Part shown: piece by piece, positions 57,001 to 64,000 of the stretch | Numbering within the stretch: the first letter of the stretch is position 1 | Layout of the letters: every line of letters begins with the position of its first letter | Assembly (NCBI RefSeq): GCF_004115265.2 | Contig: NW_022680356.1 | Coordinates: forward strand, 2,053,001 to 2,117,000 | Direction of reading: 5' to 3' | Origin: Rhinolophus ferrumequinum | Lineage: Eukaryota; Chordata; Mammalia; Chiroptera; Rhinolophidae | DNA length: 64,000 bases | Program-made: the position numbers and the translations under genes | The notes under the pieces: model-generated | Database searches by the model: none | What the model saw: the letters and a program-made list of their open reading frames with translations, nothing else | Told to the model about the DNA's origin: nothing

Positions 57001-59225
57001 TGAGCGCGGGCTGCCGGGCCGGGCGGGGTCGCCGCCGCAGTCTCCTGCGCGCCAGCCTGGGCGAGGCATGTACTGCCTACGCTCCCCGCCCAGCTACCAG
57101 CGGCGCCCAGGCTTACCCCTCTGGGGCCATCCACAGTGAGCAGAGGGAAACCAAGGCAGACAGCTGCAGTGACGTACTCCATCACCGACACCTAGACATG
57201 ACAGAACATTCTGTCTCAAGGTCAACTGCTTCATCCTACCCCGAACCCAGCGAGTGCCGTCTCCTCCCATCCTAACCCCTAGGAGAACCAACCACAGCGG
57301 CAGCAGTAATGGCGCAGCACACAGATGAGTTGTTCCATAAGGAGCTGCCACCTGGAGAACTGGGCCTGGACCACAGGGTGGTAGCTCTTACACTTCCATC
57401 CCAACTCCAGGCCAGAGGCCTCCTGCTTGCCTTTTCCTCCACGTCCAGCAAACACAACCAGGACACAAATGCTGCTCTACTCCCTTAAATGAAGAAATGT
57501 CTCCCTTCTCAACTTAATTGGTAGCTCCCAGACACCCCAAATTTCTTAGAACAGTCACTGACGGAGTCCTGCCATCCTGGGACCAGGGTCATGAGGAAAT
57601 GGCTTTCTGTCTCATGGCCCGAGACGTCATACTGACCAGATCACACAAAGTAGCACAGACTTCGCTGACTTGGATTTGCTTGAGAACCGGGGCTCTGGAC
57701 AGGTCAGAGACCCTTACACAAACTAACATATACACAAACATGTGGAAAATAATAAAGATAAGATTCCTTGATGACTCAGAAAGGGATAGGACAGCAAATT
57801 CCAGGCTAGTAAAAATATTTCCTGCTGAAATTATTGTTTTGGTTGTTTTTTTTAGGTGCGAGAATAGTACTTATGTTTGGGGGGGAAAGGGAATTTTTTT
57901 CCCATTGACACATGTTGAAATACATATAAATGAAATGATACGTTAGTTGGGATTTTCTTCAAAGTATCTGTAGAGAAAGAAAGTGGGCAGGGGTAAGATG
58001 AAAACGGCCAGGTCATGAGTTGATCACTGGTAAAGCAGGGTGAGGGCCCAACGGCTTTTTTACGCTAGTCTGTGCCCCCTGTAAGTTTGTTTCATCTTCT
58101 AGCATTTACAACGTAATCATGTAGGTGCAGCAGCTAGCACAAGGCCTGCAGCCAAGAGGGGACTCCGCGTGGCTCTCAGAGCAGTCTTTTATCCCAGCAC
58201 AACCTCCAAGAAAGTGGGCATGACTTACGTGACAGGCCACCAGAGCTCCTGTATTCCAGCCAATCAGAATGACGGGCTTGTGGGGGAAGTGGCTGTGAAT
58301 CTTTGTGGGAAGAGAGAGAAGACAGTAAGCCAGGAGGCCGCCGCTGGCTGCAAAGCCAGCCCAGAGGCTGGGGTGCCGTGCACACGCCGGCAGGGGCTCT
58401 CACCTCCAGCACCTTGCTTCGCACAGCCCCGATCATGTGCTCAAGACACTGCAGAACCCCGACCCCACTTCCACTGCTCAGCAGGTGGGTGGCGACAGGG
58501 ATGACCTAATGGAAGGAAGTGGCAGCCACGCCAGCAGAGGTAAGTTTCAAGTCTTCTCTCAGATCTGCTAACTACCCTAAACTTTCAACTGGGCTAAGCA
58601 CCCTTTGAATTCCAAACAAAACCGAAGCTGTGGAAGCTCCACCTCTAAGCTCATCCACTTGGACCCCCTCTGCATTGTCTGCCCAGCACCCCAAGACGAC
58701 ATGCCCACACAGGACAGTTCCTCTGGTCCCCACACATGCCTTGCCCAAGCAGGACAGCTGAGACTGCCAGAACCGGTGACGACGTGAGGTGGGGAACACA
58801 GAGCTGGAGGGCCCAGAGGAGGCGACGAGGATGAGCGGGGAGCCCGGGAGTTTGCTCTGCGGAGAAAGAATCCACCGGAGAACGGGAGTGAAGTGTCCCT
58901 CCGGGAGACCCCAAGTGTCCCCAGGCCTTCCCATCCCAACCAGTGCTGATCTGCTCATGAAACTACGTTAAGACTGTAACACCCAGTTATTAATGGAAAG
59001 TTAAACAAGCCACTTATCCCCCTCCTGCCAAAGTTCTAAGACCAGATTCTAGACTCCACGGGCCGCGGTGAAGTCCTGAGCCGTGCGACTCACCGGTTTG
59101 TTGTGAGAAAGCACCCCCACCGCAGGGTCCCAGGGCCTCTTCAGCAGGAGAGACAAGGCCTCAGCTCCTGCAGCCCCCGTCTTCGTGTTGGACGACACAA
59201 GCATCCGGTCAATCAAGGTAGGGAT
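47827..59225 (-). CDS. KANSL3: KANSL3, KAT8 regulatory NSL complex subunit 3 (3' part; 5' exons outside window)
   Basis: Sixteen phased coding exons from 59225 down to 48273, plus a terminal exon, give about 674 residues. They correspond to human KANSL3 from about residue 230 onward. Features in order: [17 protein letters not shown]; an alpha/beta-hydrolase-like region ([55 protein letters not shown]); the basic stretch [10 protein letters not shown]; then a long Ser/Pro-rich tail. In the GXSXG-like elbow the nucleophile position is Asn (GWNTG), so catalysis is unlikely. KANSL3 scaffolds the NSL complex with KAT8/MOF, which acetylates H4K16 at promoters, and is reported at spindle microtubule minus ends. 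One intron uses a GC donor. The upstream exon encoding the sequence before IPTLID was not found before 64000. Confidence 0.97.
48273..48406 (-). CDS. KANSL3: KANSL3 exon, [17 protein letters not shown]
   Basis: Acceptor CTCTCTCAG and donor GTGAGT on the minus strand. Encodes [20 protein letters not shown] through ALPSSSQ. Confidence 0.95.
48740..48962 (-). CDS. KANSL3: KANSL3 exon, [19 protein letters not shown]
   Basis: Acceptor CCCCTAG, donor GTGAGT. Encodes the Thr/Gly-rich stretch with [20 protein letters not shown] and ISNQASG. Confidence 0.96.
49340..49449 (-). CDS. KANSL3: KANSL3 exon, [18 protein letters not shown]
   Basis: Acceptor CTCTCTAG, donor GTGCAC. Encodes [20 protein letters not shown] through PSPGPAPQ. 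Confidence 0.95.
50254..50384 (-). CDS. KANSL3: KANSL3 exon, [16 protein letters not shown]
   Basis: Acceptor TGTGTGCAG, donor GTACCT. Encodes [20 protein letters not shown] through GSSLP. Confidence 0.93.
50767..50851 (-). CDS. KANSL3: KANSL3 exon, [19 protein letters not shown]
   Basis: Acceptor GTTTTGCAG, donor GTGCGT. Encodes [20 protein letters not shown] and LTGLLTTS, ending in a split Lys codon. Confidence 0.93.
51235..51417 (-). CDS. KANSL3: KANSL3 exon, [20 protein letters not shown]
   Basis: Acceptor GTCTTAG, donor GTGAGT. Encodes [20 protein letters not shown], then [19 protein letters not shown] basic patch (KAPKRPKIK) could aid nuclear import. Confidence 0.95.
52440..52750 (+). 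repeat. Purine-rich tract (KANSL3 intron, antisense view)
   Basis: About 300 bp in which the plus strand is overwhelmingly A and G (GAGA, AAAGA, GGGAG runs). In the KANSL3 transcript this is a long pyrimidine tract just after the donor of the 78-nt exon. Confidence 0.75.
52760..52837 (-). CDS. KANSL3: KANSL3 in-frame 78-nt exon, [19 protein letters not shown]
   Basis: Acceptor TTCATTCCAG, donor GTGAGT. It is exactly 78 nt and phase-neutral, so skipping it keeps the frame. Encodes [20 protein letters not shown] and SSCLF. Human isoforms with and without a matching segment are known to me from memory. Confidence 0.88.
52838..54220. other. KANSL3: KANSL3 intron, nothing else recognised
   Basis: Unique-looking intronic sequence with no supported exon or named repeat. 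Confidence 0.4.
54221..54377 (-). CDS. KANSL3: KANSL3 exon, [17 protein letters not shown]
   Basis: Acceptor CCTCCTCAG, donor GTATTG. Encodes [20 protein letters not shown] and [19 protein letters not shown]. Confidence 0.95.
54551..54751 (-). CDS. KANSL3: KANSL3 exon, [17 protein letters not shown]
   Basis: Acceptor TTTACACCAG, donor GTAGTG; 67 whole codons. Encodes [20 protein letters not shown], the KKKK basic run and [20 protein letters not shown]. Confidence 0.97.
55149..55212 (-). CDS. KANSL3: KANSL3 exon, [20 protein letters not shown]
   Basis: Acceptor GTCTCCTAG, donor GTACGC; 64 nt joining the split Arg codon from the preceding exon. Confidence 0.96.
55213..56169. other. KANSL3: KANSL3 intron, MIR/L2-type traces
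   Basis: A MIR/L2-type fragment (CCATTTTACAGATGAGGACA) lies near 55730-55860. No additional exon. Confidence 0.45.
56170..56750 (+). repeat. L1 3' UTR fragment
   Basis: GACAGTCTACAAAACAATGG, TCAAAACCATCAAGGTCATG, then ATATTTGGGAAATCTGGGTG and ACTAATTTTGCAACATTTTA match the L1M 3' UTR order. Confidence 0.7.
56815..56972 (-). CDS. KANSL3: KANSL3 exon, [20 protein letters not shown]
   Basis: Acceptor CTATTGCAG, donor GTGGGT. Encodes the hydrolase-like strand and loop [20 protein letters not shown] and [14 protein letters not shown]. Confidence 0.98.
57117..57191 (-). CDS. KANSL3: KANSL3 exon, [20 protein letters not shown]
   Basis: Acceptor ATGTCTAG, donor GTAAGC; 25 whole codons ending DGPRG. 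Confidence 0.97.
57192..58228. other. KANSL3: KANSL3 intron, nothing recognised
   Basis: No supported exon or repeat. Confidence 0.4.
58229..58300 (-). CDS. KANSL3: KANSL3 exon with pseudo-nucleophile elbow
   Basis: Acceptor CCCACAAAG, donor GTAAGT; 24 codons, [20 protein letters not shown]+VACH. The elbow reads GWNTG. Confidence 0.98.
58404..58505 (-). CDS. KANSL3: KANSL3 exon, [20 protein letters not shown]
   Basis: Acceptor TTCCATTAG, donor GTGAGA; 34 codons ending AVRSKVLE. Confidence 0.98.
58740..58856 (-). CDS. KANSL3: KANSL3 exon with GC donor, [20 protein letters not shown]
   Basis: Acceptor TTCTCCGCAG; 39 codons ending QLSCLGK. The donor reads AAG|GCATGT. Protein continuity with VIPVATHLL and the lack of a nearby GT support a GC-AG intron. 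Confidence 0.95.
59094..59225 (-). CDS. KANSL3: KANSL3 exon, [20 protein letters not shown]
   Basis: Acceptor TGGCTTCTAG, donor GTGAGT; 44 codons ending SHNKP. The most upstream KANSL3 exon inside the window. Confidence 0.97.
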
Positions 59226-59419
59226 CTAGAAGCCAGGAAGAGCAAAGGTGCTTCCAGTGCGAAGCAGGAGACCTGCCCACCAGCAGCAACCAGGCGGCAG
59301 CAGAGTCCCACTGTGAGCAGACAGACTTCAGCTGAGCCTTCACACCTCCCTCAGGGGCAGAGGCGCGGGCCAGTGCGTGGCGGAAAGGTGAGCCTCCGGC
59401 ACTGAGGGCAGATGGGTAT

Positions 59420-59512
59420 CGTTCTTTGGAAAGAAACCTGGATAGGTATCAGGAAACTCCCTTCTTCAAAAGGAATCTACTTCTGAGAACCTTTCCTAAC
59501 AAAATATATCAG

Positions 59513-59560
<48 letters not shown>

Positions 59561-59815
59561 CAGGGGGTTTGGAAAAAGACAAATTCACTTTCAGTTAACA
59601 ATCAAAAAGTGGAAACTACTTAAATACATATGTAAGAGAGTGGTTAAGCAAATTATCTACATGATTAGTTATTAAGGGTTCATTTTAAATGTTTTTAAAA
59701 ATTTGTAATAATGTAGGGGCATAATTTTGCTAAAATGTTCAAGGTGAAACAAAGTATAAAAATTATCTCCACTCAGGAAGAAAATATTAATACGCCAAAA
59801 TGTTAATAGTGCTCT
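59420..59815 (+). repeat. L1ME-like 3' fragment with (CA)n
   Basis: GTGGTTAAGCAAATTATCTA, GGCATAATTTTGCTAAAATG and AAAATTATCTCCACTCAGG fit an L1ME 3' end. A (CA)n run occupies about 59515-59560. Confidence 0.65.
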
Positions 59816-59819
59816 TTAA

Positions 59820-60541
59820 GGCGTCATGGCCAGCAGACATGTGAAAGACACTCAACGTCACTAATCATCAAGGAAATGCAAATTAAAACCACAATGAGCT
59901 ATCACCTCACCTATCAGGATGGCTATCATCAATAAATCAACAAACAACAGGTGTTGGCGAGGATGTGGAGAAAAGGGAACCTTCGTGCACTTTGGTGGGA
60001 TTGCAGATTGCTGCAGCCACTATGGAAAACAGTATGGCGGTTCCTCAAAAAATTAAAAATAGAACCACCTTATGACCCTGCAATCCCACTCCTGGGTATT
60101 TATCTAAAGAAATCCAAACACTAATTCAAAAGATACACGCTCGTATGCACCCTTATATTCACTGCAGCATTATTTACAATAGCCAAGCTATGGAAGCAAC
60201 GTAAGCATCCATCAATAGACGAATGGATAAAGAGGTGGTACATATATACAATGGAACATTACTCAGCCACAAAAAAGAACGAAATCTTACCATTTGTGAC
60301 AACATGGATAGACCTGGAGGGTATTATGCTGAGTGAGATAAGTCAGACAGAGAAAGACCAATACCGTATGATTTTACTTATATGTGGAATCTAAAAAACA
60401 AAATAAACGAACAAACAAAACTGAAACAGACTCATAGACACAGAGAATCGATGGTTGCCAGATGGGACGGGAGATGGGGAATGGGTGAAAAAGGGGAAAG
60501 GATTAAGAAATACAAATTGGTAGTTACCAAATAGTAACCGG
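59820..60541 (+). repeat. L1 ORF2 3' end, left piece
   Basis: Clear ORF2 end: CAAGGAAATGCAAATTAAAAC, AATCCCACTCCTGGGTATTT, ATGGATAGACCTGGAGGGTA, then the 3' UTR GGTTGCCAGATGGGACGG. It stops in AAATAGTAACCGG where an insert begins, and resumes at 61585. Confidence 0.9.
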
Positions 60542-61587
60542 AAGTGACTGAGGAAGAAGGAAGGGAGTTAACACTGGATAGCAACCGCACTTTTACAAAT
60601 TATTAGTACTTGTTCAATGACTTCTGAATTCATTGGCGTTGAATTTAAATGAATTTAAAGAAGCTGAATTCAAACCGGTTTTTAACCCTATATAACCCAG
60701 TTATTAGCCTAGGACACACTATCGTGTCTAGAACTGACCAATATGATCTGAAGTAAATTTGGAAGTTGTTCATCTTCTGTGATGGTCTTTCGTTCTCTAA
60801 TCTTTGATCATATGTCATACTTAAAAAGCCATCACCTAAATTGATTTCCATAAATTGTTTCATGAAAATTTTCTCTTTTTCTATAATTGAACAATTAGTT
60901 ATTGGTGTCTCCTTTCTTCAAAATTGCTAGGTTATTCTCAGTTCTTCCCATAGTAATTATCCTCCTACTTGAAAATGACAAAACAGTTCTCTTATTCACT
61001 TCTTCAAATAAATTAACACCCTTTTCATAACTTTTCTTAAACTGATCCACTTTTTAAATCTTTCAATCATCTACACTGCTCCTATATGCAAAGGCATATT
61101 CTATTATCTGGGATATAAGGTTCTCACCAAATTACGATGTTGAATGACTCAGACTGCAACTGGATTCTCAAGGCTATTGGTTAAAAGCCAATAAACTGAA
61201 CGATTAGCTGAGTCACAAAGTATACAAAAATAAACAAGTTCTGGTAAAACTTTGAAATCATCAGGGGAAAGGAGTTAACATATTTTTCAACATGTACTAC
61301 ATCGCTCTTTTCTGATACTCATCTTAGTTTTCCAGGTATATTAGTCATGCTCTGTTTAACCAGATGCATACCTGGCACACACTTCTCCCCTTAATAACTA
61401 TTAGTTCTGCATGGCTGAACCTATCAAAAATGATTGGAGAGAGATGGGGTGACAACGTTGGAAAGAATTTTCTAAAAGGTTGTGAATTGTGCTTCAAAAG
61501 TAAGGCAGCAAATTCACTCTTTCTCTCATTAGGAAACCATTCTATCCAGTAAAATCGGTGTCTTTTATTCACTAAAAAAAAAAAAAA
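60542..61587 (+). mobile_element. Unidentified 1-kb AT-rich polyA-tailed insert within L1
   Basis: The L1 3' UTR is interrupted by about 1,045 bp of unrelated AT-rich sequence ending in 14 A (61574-61587). The target bases AAATAGTAACCGG (60529-60541) and AAACAGTCACCGG (61585-61597) look like a 13-bp target-site duplication with two later changes. These are the marks of an L1-mediated insertion of some RNA. I cannot name the source. No canonical AATAAA lies just before the A tract, and there is no convincing long frame on either strand. Confidence 0.65.
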
Positions 61588-61765
61588 CAGTCACCGGGAT
61601 GGAAAGTACAGACAGCAAAAGAAATATAGTCAATAAGATGGGGTACTAGACGTGTGCGGGTAACACTTCATAAGGTATATAAATGTCTAACCACTATGTG
61701 GCACACCTGAAACTAATAGAATATTGTAGGTCAACTGTAATTAAAAAAATAGTAAAAACTAAAGA
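61585..61765 (+). repeat. L1 3' UTR, right piece
   Basis: Resumes the L1: CACCGGGATGGAAAGTACAG, GTATATAAATGTCTAACCAC, TGAAACTAATAGAATATTGT, then the A-rich end. Confidence 0.88.
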
Positions 61766-64000
61766 GTTAACAACAAAAGAATGTGTGAGGCTTATTCTAG
61801 GCACGGATGGCCTGAAGTCGGAGTTCGAGTAAGGGAGGAGGACGGAAGGCTAGATCAAAGACCAGGGCCAAACTGCACAGGACCTTCACCGCAAACTGGC
61901 CATTTCTTTGTAATTTACTCTACAACTCTATGCCCCTCACCACCTTGAGGCAGAGGATATGATCTGATAGAGTCTAACAGCTTTTATCCAGCAGTAGAGT
62001 GCACCTCTGAAAGGACAGAGCCTTGAAACTCACGTTGTCAATGCAGAAGACTTAGAAATTATTAATCAGTAGCCCTGTTCTGTGCTGGGAGCTCAGCAGA
62101 CCGAGCTCCCAAGTCTTTCCCGCACTGCTTCTCTCAGCAGTGAAGAGGCTGGGTCTGTACCTTCTCTGCTCCCTTCACGGCGGATCTAATGGAGGGGCCG
62201 GGCCAAGAACAGGAGCCAATCCCCCCTGCATTTTCATCCAGCAGGCACATGAAAAGTTGTGAGAAACAACCAAAGTACTTCTTGTGACGCTGAGTCACGG
62301 GACAGTGAGAGTCTGACGGTAGAGGGACGACTGCTGAGAGCACGGCCTCTCTCCGCATGCCCTCCGCCATTCCCACTAACGCACACTCGACCGGCAGGCG
62401 GCTGGGCCACCAGCACTGTGCGCACCTTTGGAGACCCCCCAGACGTCTGTGGCGCTCATAAAACCTGGACGCCACCTCATTCACTTGGGAACATCCAGGC
62501 AGTAAACTTCAATGTGGAAGTGGGGCGAGGGGGACTACATCGCAGTCCGGGGGCCGTGCGAAGGAAGGAGTCACTAGAGAAGTGGGATTCTGGACGCACA
62601 CACCCCCAGACCACATGCGCCTGTGTGTACCTCTCCCATGGAGACAGTTAAAATGACTGAAACACTCTCTGTTGGGGTGCTATCTTGGCCCCACACCCCA
62701 CATGTGCCCAGGCCCACCCGCCATTCACCTCTTGGGCCCAGGAATCTGCTGCAGAAGAGGACAGGGGACGTCTGGGCTGTCTCTCCAACAAAAAACAGGC
62801 TCCATCAGAGTAGGGGCATTTCTGTTTTGCTCACCTCAGTGCCTGGCACATTACAGGTGCAAAATAAATTATCTGTTGAATAAATGAGTTAATGTCAAAT
62901 TTCCTACCGTGTATACATATCATTCATGTTTCTAGTCCTGAGTTTTGTTTTATTGTGCACTAAACCAGTCTTCTTTTGCTTTCAAACAAACTCAGCACCC
63001 TTCAACTGAAAAACAGGTGGGAAACAATGAGTCTGAAAATTGGGGGGATATGACTGGGGGAAGCTATTGGCCAGGCAAACCATAGCAACAAAATGGGCCA
63101 GCTTCCTGCAAAGCAGAAGAAAGAAAAAAAAAAAAAAGTTAAGAACTGAATCAATCCAAGTCGTCTGAGGCTGTTTTGTACAGACCAAAACTAAACATTT
63201 CAAGAACCCATGACGGCACCACTTACATCATTGTAAATCGTGGGCTCACTATGAACCAAATTTTGTACCGAGCATTCTATCTCAGAATATTAGCCGATTC
63301 AATTTTCACAAAAATCCTAGCTAGGTGTTAGATTACACAGAAGGGAACTGAGACACTAACGCAGGTGACACAGCCAGTTAGTGACAGCAGTAGGATCAGC
63401 CTTGAGCACCCCATTCCACCACCCTGAACAAAGCCCAGGGCAGTAACTGAAATCACAACAAAGTAGAATCATGAAGAAAAACAGTTTAACTTTGTGTGAT
63501 ACTACCTCAGTGAAAAAGCAGAGAAATGTAATGATACATTTTGCAGAGAACTATTGAAGTGCAAGTCTTGCTACTGAAGGCTCATCCATGATGACAGATG
63601 GAGATGCGACCGGCCCCCTGCGTGGGTACCTCCCCACCGCCGACCCCTGCACTGAGCACACGGCTGCTTCTTGCCCCTTCTCAACATTCCTCCCTGGTAA
63701 ACTCTTCATCTTCTCTGTGATAATTCCTTTCTCACCTCAGAGGTGACTCAAACCACAGCTCGGGACTGCAGAGGTTAGAAGTGTACTCCGGTTTTCAGGC
63801 CCCACACCTCATCCTGGAGACAGTGGAGCCGAAGCTGTTTACACCAGACGAAGACAAGAAAGGACACCACGTCTCCCATTTTCAGTAGCAGATTCAGCCA
63901 TGGCCTCCAGGCTGACCTGGCAATGACCTTGTCCAGCCACACTCCCAGAACCCCAGCAAAGGCAGGCTACCCCAGGACAGGGCAGACGCCAGTCATGCAC

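Larger units (their letters stand above)
59226..64000. other. KANSL3: KANSL3 upstream intron (continues past window)
   Basis: Mostly L1 and an unidentified insert up to 61765. Beyond that is unique-looking sequence with an L2-type terminus (CAGTGCCTGGCACATTACAG near 62838-62858) and a MIR/L2-like trace near 63340-63400. I looked for the exon that should precede IPTLID and did not find it, so it lies beyond 64000. Confidence 0.6.

Noticed and set aside
60542-61587. Endogenous virus-derived or mitochondrial (NUMT) sequence
   Set aside because: The A tail and target repeats argue against a NUMT. No frame or motif gives a recognisable viral protein, so I leave it unidentified.

Overview
The window is mammalian nuclear DNA, most likely from a bat of the superfamily Rhinolophoidea (horseshoe or leaf-nosed bats). 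The evidence is a bat-type tRNA-derived SINE at about 9.1-9.6 kb, mariner and MITE-like DNA transposons of a kind common in bats, and two interrupted genes whose order and orientation match human 2q11.2 (ARID5A forward, then KANSL3 reverse). Species assignment is inference from the SINE and gene order; no database search was possible.

Layout. 1-20.4 kb is intergenic and repeat-rich. It holds three solo LTRs (480-1068, 7048-7532, 7761-8172), L1, L2 and MIR fossils, a SINE insertion with extra 3' sequence, an orphan CpG-rich patch near 10.1-10.35 kb, an RPL22 processed pseudogene (12373-12840), an LSM5 retrocopy with perfect 14-bp target-site duplications (16053-16569), a head-on pair of mariner fragments (about 17.96-18.79 kb), and a shorter mariner that split an old L1 (19032-19607).

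20.4-32.4 kb is the complete ARID5A gene: CpG-island promoter, a first coding exon carrying only ATG+G, six more coding exons, a 594-residue product and an AATAAA signal at 32386. 32.4-47.8 kb is intergenic, with old L1 blocks, a MITE, a near-identical copy (36.67-36.87 kb) of a segment in ARID5A intron 1, and a 25-nt U6 snRNA 5' fragment flanked by an 18-bp direct repeat.

47.8-59.2 kb carries the 3' two thirds or more of KANSL3 on the minus strand: sixteen confidently phased coding exons plus a terminal exon whose acceptor is ambiguous. The 5' exons lie beyond the right edge. 59.2-64 kb is the next upstream KANSL3 intron, filled with L1 and an unidentified 1-kb polyA-tailed insert.

The two genes are not an operon-like unit; both encode nuclear regulators and are arranged tail to tail. 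ARID5A is an ARID-domain transcription factor and RNA-binding regulator of inflammatory mRNAs. KANSL3 is a scaffold of the NSL/KAT8 histone acetyltransferase complex. I found no CRISPR, operon or dedicated new defence-like system. The most unusual material is retrotransposition by-products and two small duplications, listed in the findings.
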